From Lachnospiraceae bacterium UBA7060 (lineage in GTDB: Bacteria > Bacillota > Clostridia > Lachnospirales > Lachnospiraceae), in NCBI GenBank assembly GCA_002493835.1, contig DLAA01000027.1:19402-37057 (forward strand): DNA of 17,656 bases. The letters are read 5' to 3'. The position numbers were made by a program, and so were the translations under genes. Positions 1 to 7,229 of this stretch are shown piece after piece. Positions within the stretch are counted from its first letter, which is position 1. Each line of letters begins with the position of its first letter. The notes below the pieces were generated by a model. It saw nothing but the letters and a program-made list of their open reading frames with translations. It ran no database searches and was not told the DNA's origin.

Positions 1-1
1 C

Positions 2-688
2 CACGACGACCAGCACGGCACCGCTATCGTTGTTCTAGCCGGTATCATCAACGGCTTAAAAGTAGTCGGCAAGAAGAAAGAAGCATGCAAAGTAGTTGTA
101 AACGGCGCTGGCAGCGCAGGCGTTGCCATCACCAAACTGCTTCTCACCTACGGCTTTAAAAATGTCATCATGTGTGATAAAGTAGGCATCGTCGGCAAAG
201 ATACCGAAGGACTCAATTGGATGCAGCAAAAAATGGCAGAAGTGACAAATCCTGACGGAGAGAGCGGTTCGCTCGCTGATGCGCTGAAAAGTGCAGATAT
301 CTTTGTCGGCGTCTCTGCCCCCAATATCGTAACACCCGATATGGTTTCCTCCATGAATCATGATTCCATCCTTTTTGCTATGGCAAACCCCGTGCCAGAA
401 ATCATGCCGGATGTGGCGAAAGCCGCAGGCGCGCGAGTCGTCGGCACAGGCCGCTCCGATTTTCCAAACCAGATCAACAATGTGGTGGCCTTTCCAGGCA
501 TCTTCAAAGGTGCCCTTGAGGGACGCGCCATACAGATCACAGAAGAGATGAAACTGGCTGCTGCTGAGGCCATCGCCAGCCTAGTTCCTGACAGCGAGTT
601 AAACGAAAATCATATCATGCCGGAGGCTTTTGATCCACAGGTCGCGGAGGTGGTAGCTGAAGCTGTAAAATCGCACATTCCTCAATGA
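2..688 (+). CDS. NAD(P)-dependent malic enzyme, C-terminal part (5' end outside window)
   Basis: Malic enzyme decarboxylates malate to pyruvate with reduction of NAD(P) in the cytoplasm. The reading frame is open from base 2 and begins inside the family signature HDDQHGTAIV, so the N-terminal malic domain lies outside the window. About 32 residues further on is the Rossmann dinucleotide-binding motif NGAGSAG. Later hallmarks are FAMANPVPEI, GTGRSDFPNQINN and AFPGIFKGAL, all typical of the NAD-binding half. The visible part is 228 residues and ends SHIPQ followed by TGA, a normal C-terminus for the short bacterial form. Whether NAD or NADP is used cannot be read from this fragment. The next gene starts 185 bases downstream on the same strand and is probably a separate unit. 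Confidence 0.97.
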   Translation, partial: HDDQHGTAIVVLAGIINGLKVVGKKKEACKVVVNGAGSAGVAITKLLLTYGFKNVIMCDKVGIVGKDTEGLNWMQQKMAEVTNPDGESGSLADALKSADIFVGVSAPNIVTPDMVSSMNHDSILFAMANPVPEIMPDVAKAAGARVVGTGRSDFPNQINNVVAFPGIFKGALEGRAIQITEEMKLAAAEAIASLVPDSELNENHIMPEAFDPQVAEVVAEAVKSHIPQ

Positions 689-873
689 TTACGTATGTTA
701 TTATATATGTTCTTATTTATTCTATAGGAAATTGCGACAGTGTAAACGAGTTTGCCGCAGGCATACTTTTCATGTTCGCTGCCGGGCGACGATTTTTTAT
801 AGCTGTTAACATAGATTTATGTAAATAGATCAACCATACAATAGTACCACGCACGATTGCATAAGGAGCTGCT

Positions 874-1389
874 ATGACACAGGATCCCTTGACACTCTAC
901 AAACTGATCACCCTCTACATGCTGGACCGCGTCACCTTTCCACTCACCAAAGCGCAGATCGGCGACTTTATCTTAGGGCATGACTACACAAATTTTCTGA
1001 CCCTCCAGCAGGTGATCGCAGAGCTGATCGACGCGGAGTTAATCCGGGCGAAATCCTTGCGAAACCGAACTTATCTGGAAATCACCGAAGAGGGTAAAAA
1101 TACACTGTCTTTTTTTGGTAATCGCATTAACGATTCCATCAGAAAAGATATTTCCTCCTTTTTCTCCGATCATGAAATGGAAATGCGGAGTGAATCGGCC
1201 GTTCGGGGAGACTACTATAAATCTACCTCCGGGGAATACGAAGCACATCTTCTTGTAAAGGAAAGGGACGTTACAGTGGTGGATATCACCCTGTCCGTCC
1301 CTGATGAAAATACCGCGTCTGCCATCTGCGCCAATTGGCAGACGAAGAGTCAAAGTATCTATCAATATTTGATTTCTCAATTATTTTGA
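874..1389 (+). CDS. DUF4364 family protein, winged-helix-like
   Basis: This 171-residue soluble protein matches DUF4364, a clostridial family of unknown function. The first 75 or so residues (LYKLITLYMLDRV, then LTKAQIGDFIL, LQQVIAELIDAELI and a wing-like YLEITEEGK) read as a winged helix-turn-helix, so a DNA-binding role is inferred. The C-terminal half is a beta-rich domain (YEAHLLVKERDVTVVDITLSVP). The start is firm: AAGGAG at 863-868 lies 5 bases before ATG 874. There is no signal peptide or membrane segment. The gene ends 8 bases from the stop codon of the convergent DUF5722 gene, with no terminator in the gap. Partner genes and target sites are unknown. Confidence 0.9.
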   Translation: MTQDPLTLYKLITLYMLDRVTFPLTKAQIGDFILGHDYTNFLTLQQVIAELIDAELIRAKSLRNRTYLEITEEGKNTLSFFGNRINDSIRKDISSFFSDHEMEMRSESAVRGDYYKSTSGEYEAHLLVKERDVTVVDITLSVPDENTASAICANWQTKSQSIYQYLISQLF

Positions 1390-1397
1390 TCCATCTG

Positions 1398-3395
1398 TCA
1401 GTGTCTCTTTATGACTTCATTCCAATTTGAAATACCGATCACCTGCAGCGCAAAATCTGTGTACTTTGCTGATTCCGGAGTATCCACATATTTGAAAGCG
1501 TCGTAGATAGACTTTCTTCCTCCACCCAGCGTGCAGATACCAAGTGCAAGCCCTTGAGCCACCTCTGAGGACGCATCCGTCTCTCTGGAAAAGAGCATAC
1601 TGTCTACATACTGATTCGCCTCAATCATCTTGTACGCATAGACAAAGGATGCCGCCTGCAATTCTTGGCCTTGAGACGAAGTATACCCCATTTCGCTTAA
1701 AATCAAATGACGCACCTCACCGTCGTCTGTGAGCATCTCCGGCTTTTGCAGATAATCTGTCAGCACATGAATATTTTTGATCGTAATCACCGGTGTGTTC
1801 TCGTTCTCCTGCACATAAGAACCGTTACTGCTCCACGCCTTCGCACTGGTCAGTGGATAGTTGTAGGGATGCTGTGCCAGCCCCCAGTCGATATTCCCCT
1901 CCGCTTTCAAATTCCTGTTGAATTCATCCAAAATCTCCTTAGATCCGTAACCATTTTTCGAATAGAGGCTCTTGCCCCACTGTTGATCCAGAGATATGTA
2001 TACTCTTGCATTTCCATTGATACTAAGAATCGCGTTGTAAAAAACACGAAAGGCTCTCGCATATTCATCGACATAACTTTCCGTATCCATATATTCAATA
2101 TGGTTCCACTCGCTTCTGGCGTTGATTTCATTGCCGATCACCCAGTTCACTACGCTGCCGTGGCCTGTGCCGGAATAACGGCTGGCCAGGAAGGATGCGA
2201 TGGCCGCTATGCTTTCTGTACCGCTCTCGTCCGCAGCATTAAACGCATAATAAGGCGCCCGCCCGCCGGAACGCGCCTTGGGATGGATCAATTCCGGGTG
2301 AGAGGATATATCATTCAAAATGATCGCGGTGGTAGTGATCCCCCGGTTGGAGAGAGAACTGAAAATATAATCATACTCCGCAATAATCTGCCCATTAAAT
2401 GCGTAATTTTTCCCATTATAAGTGTAGTAAACCGTCGGATAGTGCTCGTTGCTGGTATGTCCTAAAATTCTGCTCAGGGGAATATTGTAAGCCGCATGCT
2501 GCACGCCGAGATCGTCCAGCTCTGAACTGCGCAGCTTCTCCGGATCCACCAGCAGTCCTTTTTTTGATTTCGTGCTGCCAAAAGAAAGCCTATACTTTGC
2601 TATTGCCTCCGGATTCGTAATATAATGAGGCTTCGTGATCGCAAGGAAACTCCCGTTCTTCTTTACCGCCACCACAAATTTGGAAAACAGCCGGGAACTG
2701 GTTGTGTTATAGTTCAAATTGACTGAAAAAGTCAAATCCACATCCTTTTGATCTTCTATAATATATTCACTGCCCTGCAAAGCCGTCTGGTATGCCTTTT
2801 CTTCAAAGAGATAGTAGAAACCATCGTCACTGACAGCCAAATTCTCCGCCTTCATCGTCACATCGATTTTACCCGTCTCCGTATTGATCAGACAACTTTC
2901 TATCGTGGCAAAGTCAGCGGCATTCTCCGCAGTGACCTCCACCTCCCGCGGCCTGTTTTTGATCCCTTCTATCATATAACGGGCTGCATCCACCAGCGCA
3001 CGGGTCGTATCCTTTCCTGCGTTCTGCCTGACGCTGTCCTTTCTGTGCTGGGTTTTGCTGTATTCGGCAAGCTCCACTGCCTGCGTGTGCACCATAGCTT
3101 CCACCGCCGCACTCTCAGCTGCAAGCCTGTCCAGACGCTGCTGCATGGCATAAGCGGCGGCTATGCCTGTCACAGCCAGAGCAGACAGACCCAGAATGGC
3201 AATCAAAAGTCTTCTTTTCCGATTTCCCGGGCCTTTCTCCTGAGCCCTCTTCTCCCGCTGCCTTGCTCTCTTCTCTTTGGCTTTCTTTTTATTCTCAGCC
3301 ACCTTTGCCTTATCGATGGTACGCTTTCTTCTCTTTTTCTTTCCGGTTTCTTTCCGGAGATTTTTCACGTCATCCGTTCTGTCGGTCGTCTCCAT
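1398..3395 (-). CDS. Membrane-anchored DUF5722 / glycoside-hydrolase-like protein
   Basis: A 665-residue protein. Residues 1-62 are extremely rich in Lys and Arg (KKKRRKR, KEKRARQREKR) and probably cytoplasmic. Residues 63-84 (LLIAILGLSALAVTGIAAAYAM) form one membrane anchor, which puts the remaining 580 residues outside the cell. The region from about 150 to 660 resembles DUF5722. It contains NWVIGNEIN (E423) and, 145 residues later, LILSEMGY (E568). These resemble the acid/base and nucleophile glutamates of clan-A (beta/alpha)8 glycosidases, and WGLAQHPYNY (505-514) would line the pocket. The polysaccharide target is unknown and the glycosidase role is inference. The start ATG 3395 has AAAGG seven bases upstream and a predicted promoter at 3457-3486. 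The gene lies downstream of the two-component/deacetylase operon, fitting a cell-envelope role. Confidence 0.8.
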   Translation of the reverse strand: METTDRTDDVKNLRKETGKKKRRKRTIDKAKVAENKKKAKEKRARQREKRAQEKGPGNRKRRLLIAILGLSALAVTGIAAAYAMQQRLDRLAAESAAVEAMVHTQAVELAEYSKTQHRKDSVRQNAGKDTTRALVDAARYMIEGIKNRPREVEVTAENAADFATIESCLINTETGKIDVTMKAENLAVSDDGFYYLFEEKAYQTALQGSEYIIEDQKDVDLTFSVNLNYNTTSSRLFSKFVVAVKKNGSFLAITKPHYITNPEAIAKYRLSFGSTKSKKGLLVDPEKLRSSELDDLGVQHAAYNIPLSRILGHTSNEHYPTVYYTYNGKNYAFNGQIIAEYDYIFSSLSNRGITTTAIILNDISSHPELIHPKARSGGRAPYYAFNAADESGTESIAAIASFLASRYSGTGHGSVVNWVIGNEINARSEWNHIEYMDTESYVDEYARAFRVFYNAILSINGNARVYISLDQQWGKSLYSKNGYGSKEILDEFNRNLKAEGNIDWGLAQHPYNYPLTSAKAWSSNGSYVQENENTPVITIKNIHVLTDYLQKPEMLTDDGEVRHLILSEMGYTSSQGQELQAASFVYAYKMIEANQYVDSMLFSRETDASSEVAQGLALGICTLGGGRKSIYDAFKYVDTPESAKYTDFALQVIGISNWNEVIKRH

Positions 3396-3456
3396 GTATT
3401 ACCTTTTTCCTTTATCCTGAAGCACTACGTTCGTCCACGCTGTAGTCACATTGCCC

Positions 3457-3486
3457 ATTGTACTATATTGCAGGAAAAAAGTCCAA
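3457..3486 (-). promoter_or_regulatory. Predicted sigma-A promoter of the DUF5722 gene
   Basis: On the minus strand TTGGAC (3486-3481) is followed after 18 bases by TACAAT (3462-3457), about 60 bases before the DUF5722 start. It lies in the 115-base gap after the deacetylase gene, so the DUF5722 gene may be transcribed separately from the operon upstream. No clear terminator is visible between the two genes, so read-through is also possible. Confidence 0.55.
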
Positions 3487-3510
3487 TACCTTTGCACATA
3501 TTATCATCGT

Positions 3511-4224
3511 CTAATCAAAGATAAGCTCTTCTATCGTCACAAACTCATATCCCCGCTTTTGCAGAATATCCACAATTTTCAGGGCGGCCTCCACACTGGA
3601 CTCATACTCATCATGCATCAAAATAACAGCATTTTCCTCCGCTTTCTCTGTAACTTTCTTAACAATCCCTGCTGCATCGTCACTGCACCAGTCCAGGGGA
3701 TCGATGTTCCAAAGCACAGGGATCATCATAAGCTCTGTCTCAAAGCTTTTATCCCAGCTCCCATAGGGAGGCCTCACATACTGTATTTCCTTGCCTATGA
3801 TTTTCTCCAGAATATCGTTTGTCTTGATCAGTTCCTCCTTAAAAGTTTCCCGATTATTCTGAGTCAATTGAATATGGCTGTATGTGTGATTGCCAATCAA
3901 ATGCCCTTCCTCATTCATCCGCTCTATCACCTCCGGATACAGAGCGGCATGTTCTCCCGTGACAAAAAAAGTAGCATGTACCCCTCTCTCCTTAAGTCCA
4001 TCCAAGAGCTGTTCTGTATAGCAAGGATGCGGTCCGTCATCAAAAGTAATGGCTATCTTCGGTTCTTCCACCTCCTCTTCCTTCTTGTCACTGACAGCAG
4101 CACACGCCATGTATGCAGCGGCATCTACTGGATTCTCACGGCGCATTGTAAAGCCTGCACAGCCCGCAAGGGCCACATCTGCAAGCAGCATAAGCAGCAT
4201 TGCTGTTTTCCTTTTCACCTTCAT
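3511..4224 (-). CDS. Polysaccharide deacetylase (NodB-type), probable lipoprotein
   Basis: A metal-dependent carbohydrate N-deacetylase, most likely removing acetyl groups from peptidoglycan or another wall glycan outside the membrane. With the start at ATG 4224 the protein has 237 residues. It opens MKVKRKTAMLL and has a lipobox LAGC (Cys22), predicting a lipoprotein. NodB motifs appear in order: TFDDGPHP (60-67, catalytic and metal Asp), HTYSH (113-117, metal His pair), RPPYG (151-155), DPLDW (175-179) and ILMHD (201-205, catalytic His). All key residues are intact. An upstream in-frame ATG at 4260 would add 12 residues before the signal peptide and lacks a close ribosome site. The ATG at 4224 has GGGAG about 10 bases upstream. 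It follows the histidine kinase gene by 68 bases and is probably in its operon. PgdA-like lysozyme resistance is a reasonable inference. Confidence 0.94.
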   Translation of the reverse strand: MKVKRKTAMLLMLLADVALAGCAGFTMRRENPVDAAAYMACAAVSDKKEEEVEEPKIAITFDDGPHPCYTEQLLDGLKERGVHATFFVTGEHAALYPEVIERMNEEGHLIGNHTYSHIQLTQNNRETFKEELIKTNDILEKIIGKEIQYVRPPYGSWDKSFETELMMIPVLWNIDPLDWCSDDAAGIVKKVTEKAEENAVILMHDEYESSVEAALKIVDILQKRGYEFVTIEELIFD

Positions 4225-4292
4225 TGTCAAAAGGCTCCCGCAACCCTCTCTTGCTACCATATATATGCCGTGATGTGCTCTCCGATTCCGTT

Positions 4293-5450
4293 TCAGGCAT
4301 GTTCTGGAAAACGAATCTGAAAAGCCTTAGTGTACCCTTCCCCAAACTTCTGATTTAAAATAATCCTCCCACCATGCATCCTGACAATTTTTTCAGAAAT
4401 ACTCAGTCCCAGCCCGCTGCCTCCCTTGGATGAGCGGGCTTTGTCTCCTCTGGCAAAAGGATCAAAAATATGGGAAGCCAGATCGGGATCTACTGCTTCT
4501 CCCTCATCCGCTACGATTATCTCATACTCTTTCAAACGCACAAGCACCCGGCCGTTTTCCTTTCCGTAACGCAGCGCATTGGTTAGCAGGTTGGTGATCG
4601 CTCTCCCAAGCTGTAGTTTGTCCATCTGAAAAATCATTTTTTCCTCCGGTATATCCAGCACAAGCTGCATTCCCCTGTCCTCAAAATCCGTATAGAGAAG
4701 AGCCGCCATCTCTCTCGTGAGCTCCGCCAGATCCCCTTCCTCCCTGCGCAGGACAAATCCTTCACTCTCCAGCTTCACATACTCAAAAAGAAGGCTGACC
4801 AACTCATCCATACGCATCGCTTTCGCGTAGATTACATCCAGATAGGTCTGCCTGTCCTTCTGTGGCACAACACCCTCTGAGAGCGCTTTGCTGTATCCGC
4901 AGATGGTAGTTATGGGTGTCTTGATATCATGAGCTATATCAGACAACAGCAGACTCCTCCTTTGATCAGAAGCCAATTTCTGAGCCTTTTCCTCCTCCAG
5001 CAGCTTGTTAAACTGCCGTGTCACTACCCAGGAGTAGCAGAATGCTCCCACCACATAGGGCAGTATCCTGAACAGCAAAATGCCGCATATCCCTCCGATG
5101 ATCATGATACGCAGCAATACGCCCCATGCCCCGCTGTAAAGCGGAGAAGTAACCTGAATATTTATACTGTTTCCCATTGCAGTGTCGATCTGCCGCTGCA
5201 CCCAGTCTCTGACTCCCGACGGTAGAAATCCCGCCAAAAAATATAGCAGAAGCTGCAACAGCCAGCCGCCGATATCGCTGTTTCCTGTAATCTCAATCTG
5301 CTGGGATTTCAGAAAAGGTAGAACAACCGGTACAAGCACCAGGCCGTAAAATAGATTAATCAACTCGCCACTCAAATAAATGCAGACCATAATGACCAGA
5401 AAGCGCTGAACAAGAAACCATTTTACGCTCGTCTTCATTCTCCGCCTCAC
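4293..5450 (-). CDS. Two-component sensor histidine kinase
   Basis: A 385-residue membrane kinase that would phosphorylate the regulator encoded just upstream. There are hydrophobic segments at about 12-47 and 63-76, and a further membrane segment at about 109-143, so the extracytoplasmic part is short (roughly residues 77-108). The HisKA H-box is SDIAHDIKTPITT with His174. The ATPase domain shows the N-box NLLTNALRYG (287-296), G1 ADEGE (314-318), an F-box-like HIFDPFARG and G2 GGSGLGLS (343-350). All catalytic motifs are intact. Translation starts at GTG 5450, with GGAG five bases upstream. The GTG overlaps the TGA stop of the response regulator (GTGA), the usual sign of translational coupling. 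A second in-frame ATG at 5438 has a ribosome site too close to use. The small outer region suggests sensing within the membrane or through a partner such as the DUF975 protein. Confidence 0.97.
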   Translation of the reverse strand: MRRRMKTSVKWFLVQRFLVIMVCIYLSGELINLFYGLVLVPVVLPFLKSQQIEITGNSDIGGWLLQLLLYFLAGFLPSGVRDWVQRQIDTAMGNSINIQVTSPLYSGAWGVLLRIMIIGGICGILLFRILPYVVGAFCYSWVVTRQFNKLLEEEKAQKLASDQRRSLLLSDIAHDIKTPITTICGYSKALSEGVVPQKDRQTYLDVIYAKAMRMDELVSLLFEYVKLESEGFVLRREEGDLAELTREMAALLYTDFEDRGMQLVLDIPEEKMIFQMDKLQLGRAITNLLTNALRYGKENGRVLVRLKEYEIIVADEGEAVDPDLASHIFDPFARGDKARSSKGGSGLGLSISEKIVRMHGGRIILNQKFGEGYTKAFQIRFPEHA

Positions 5451-6148
5451 TCTTTCTCCATGCGGTAGCCGAGACCTCTGATCGTTCGAATATATCCCCG
5501 GCCGTCATGCTCAAGTTTCGCCCGCAGCTTTGAGATGCACACCATCACATTGTTGTCAGAAACCATATAGGCCTCTCCCCACCCAGCCTCAAAAATTTGC
5601 TGTTTCGTAAAGACTCTCCCCGGGTTCTCCATAAAGAGCTTCATGATCTTAAACTCTACCGAAGTCAATTCAACCTTCTCTCCATCCCGCAACAGCATAC
5701 AGGAATCAAGTTCCAGCCGCAGATTACCCACCTCAAGAACAGCGTTCTCGCTCCTTTGAGCCTCCCCTGCACCCAGCGCATAGAATCTTCTCAGATGAGA
5801 TTTTACCCTCGCAACCGCCTCGAGTGGAACAAAGGGCTTAGTAATATAGTCGTCCGCACCCAAATCAAGCCCCAAAATCTTATCGGAATCACTTCCTTTG
5901 GCAGAAAGCATAATCACCGGAAGATTATTTTCCTCCCGGACTTTCCGTAACACCCGATATCCATCTATTCCCGGCATCATAATATCCAGAATCGCCAAAT
6001 CCGGCTTCATCTGCCTGATCAGTCTGAGCGCCTCCGAACCATCCTCTGCCTCCAGTACCTCATACCCTTCTTTTTCCAGATACAGCCGGAGCACATCCCT
6101 GATCTCCGCCTCATCGTCCGCTATCAGTATTCTATATCCTGCCTCCAT
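5447..6148 (-). CDS. OmpR/PhoB-family response regulator
   Basis: A 233-residue transcription factor from the ATG at 6148. The receiver domain (1-120) has the acidic pair D11-D12, phospho-acceptor D55 in LAILDIMMPG, the switch residue S82 in LSAKG and K104 in TKPF. The C-terminal winged helix (about 135-232) contains LTSVEFKIMKLFMENPGRVF, the recognition-helix region SDNNVMVCISKLRAKL and the terminal hairpin RTIRGLGYRM. An in-frame ATG at 6175 would add nine residues but has no ribosome site, while ATG 6148 has GAGGG eight bases upstream. The 70-base gap to the DUF975 gene contains a 5-bp hairpin with a GAAA loop, TGCAT/ATGCA at 6175-6188. The DUF975 control region carries OmpR-family-like repeats, so autoregulation is inferred. 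Confidence 0.97.
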   Translation of the reverse strand: MEAGYRILIADDEAEIRDVLRLYLEKEGYEVLEAEDGSEALRLIRQMKPDLAILDIMMPGIDGYRVLRKVREENNLPVIMLSAKGSDSDKILGLDLGADDYITKPFVPLEAVARVKSHLRRFYALGAGEAQRSENAVLEVGNLRLELDSCMLLRDGEKVELTSVEFKIMKLFMENPGRVFTKQQIFEAGWGEAYMVSDNNVMVCISKLRAKLEHDGRGYIRTIRGLGYRMEKE

Positions 6149-6218
6149 AATTGAATCCCTCTTTTTTGCAAACATGCATTTTCATGCAGTTGTCAAATTC
6201 CTGCGAATTTGGACCTCA

Positions 6219-7076
6219 TTATTGCTGCCTGTTTTCATAATTATTCCCCCAATTACCGTCATATACAGATGGTCTTGCAGGATTTAAAACAGGTATATTT
6301 CTCAATTTGCAGTAAAGTGCCGCATAAGTCAGTTGACGATAGGGCTGTACATAAAGTATTTCCACAATTCCGAAGGTGAGAGCGCCTAAGAAATCCCAAA
6401 GAATAAAAGACAGCCCCAGTACAAAAGTCTTCCATTTATTGCCCTCCATCATATCGCGGCTCATCCGCAGTACAGCCTTATATTCCATATCCGGGTACTC
6501 TGTCAAAATATAGGGAACCAAGCAATACTGATACATCTTCACAATACCTGGTATAATAAACAGAAGTGCCCACAAAAAAATGTAGAGGTCTCTGAAAAAG
6601 AGAACCTTCACCATGTTTTTATAAGAATGGTCAAACCCATAGGTAATCTCCTTCACCTGAGCCACATCCACAACACTCTTTACCATGAACCGGCTGCCGC
6701 CCACACTCAAAGGGTTGATAAGGAAAATATCGATGCACATAACTACTGCAAATACTACAACAAAGATAACCAAAAAAATAACGACAACTACCATTCCGAT
6801 CATCATATTTTCAAAAAGTCCATTCTCGCCCCCCCTGGAAGAGGACATCGAAATCATGTTTTTCGCCATCCTTTCACCTTGACCCATCAACTGTTCCTGA
6901 TCTTCTGTCCACTGCCCCGTCGATCCCCTTGATCCAGAATTAAACGTCGCATGGAAACTGAATCCTCCTGCTCCACATCCCAACACCAAAAGAAGTGCCG
7001 ACACCAACACAATCTTCCAATAGTTTCTGTGCAGTGCTGCCTTTGCCCACTCTTTCAATTCTCCTCTTGTCCACAT
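6219..7076 (-). CDS. DUF975 family integral membrane protein
   Basis: A 285-residue membrane protein with the DUF975 N-terminal signature (RGELKEWAKAALHRNYWKIVL) leading into the first membrane segment (about 22-40). A Ser/Gly/Met-rich loop (44-88) follows, then hydrophobic segments at about 90-121, 162-190 and 217-245. The conserved C-terminal stretch includes AVLRMSRDMMEGNKW and YVQPYRQLTYAALY. The family has no established function; it is common in Bacillota. The start is firm: AGGAGGAG seven bases before ATG 7076. It is first in the predicted operon with the response regulator, kinase and deacetylase. A role in envelope-stress sensing or as a regulated target is inferred only from that position. 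Confidence 0.9.
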   Translation of the reverse strand: MWTRGELKEWAKAALHRNYWKIVLVSALLLVLGCGAGGFSFHATFNSGSRGSTGQWTEDQEQLMGQGERMAKNMISMSSSRGGENGLFENMMIGMVVVVIFLVIFVVVFAVVMCIDIFLINPLSVGGSRFMVKSVVDVAQVKEITYGFDHSYKNMVKVLFFRDLYIFLWALLFIIPGIVKMYQYCLVPYILTEYPDMEYKAVLRMSRDMMEGNKWKTFVLGLSFILWDFLGALTFGIVEILYVQPYRQLTYAALYCKLRNIPVLNPARPSVYDGNWGNNYENRQQ

Positions 7077-7126
7077 AGTTTGTCTCCTCCTCGCAATTTT
7101 CTTGCCTCAAATCTCATCTGTCTCAT

Positions 7127-7220
7127 ACTAAAATCATTTTAGTCTCACCCTAACTACAATATCAGCATACCGCCTCTACCTTAAAGTGAAAGAGGCTCGA
7201 CCTTAACAAAATCTTAAATC
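7127..7220 (-). promoter_or_regulatory. Control region of the DUF975/two-component operon, with PmrA-like direct repeats
   Basis: On the minus strand TTTAAG-N5-GTTAAG (7218-7202) closely resembles the PmrA/QseB-type box of OmpR-family regulators. The 7-mers TTAAGAT and TTAAGGT start 11 bases apart, and a second exact TTAAGGT (7184-7178) lies 22 bases further down, all on one helical face. The last copy takes the place of a -35, 17 bases before a possible -10 TATTGT (7161-7156), as in activator-dependent promoters. A 6-bp inverted repeat (7172-7177/7191-7196) encloses it. The predicted transcript would begin just before a perfect 7-bp palindrome, ACTAAAATCATTTTAGT (7127-7143). Repeats and spacings are seen directly; regulator binding is inference. 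Confidence 0.5.
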
Positions 7221-7229
7221 AGCCGCGCC

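Noticed and set aside
742..798. Possible terminator after the malic enzyme gene
   Set aside because: A short imperfect pairing before a T run is present, but the stem is bulged and only 4-6 bp, so it is not convincing.
1707..2465. Plus-strand open frame of 252 codons inside the DUF5722 gene
   Set aside because: It is antisense to a well-supported gene, has no ribosome site and reads as compositionally odd protein; it is a shadow frame.
3451..4320. Plus-strand open frame of 289 codons over the deacetylase
   Set aside because: The minus strand has all NodB motifs with intact catalytic residues; the antisense frame has no recognisable domain.
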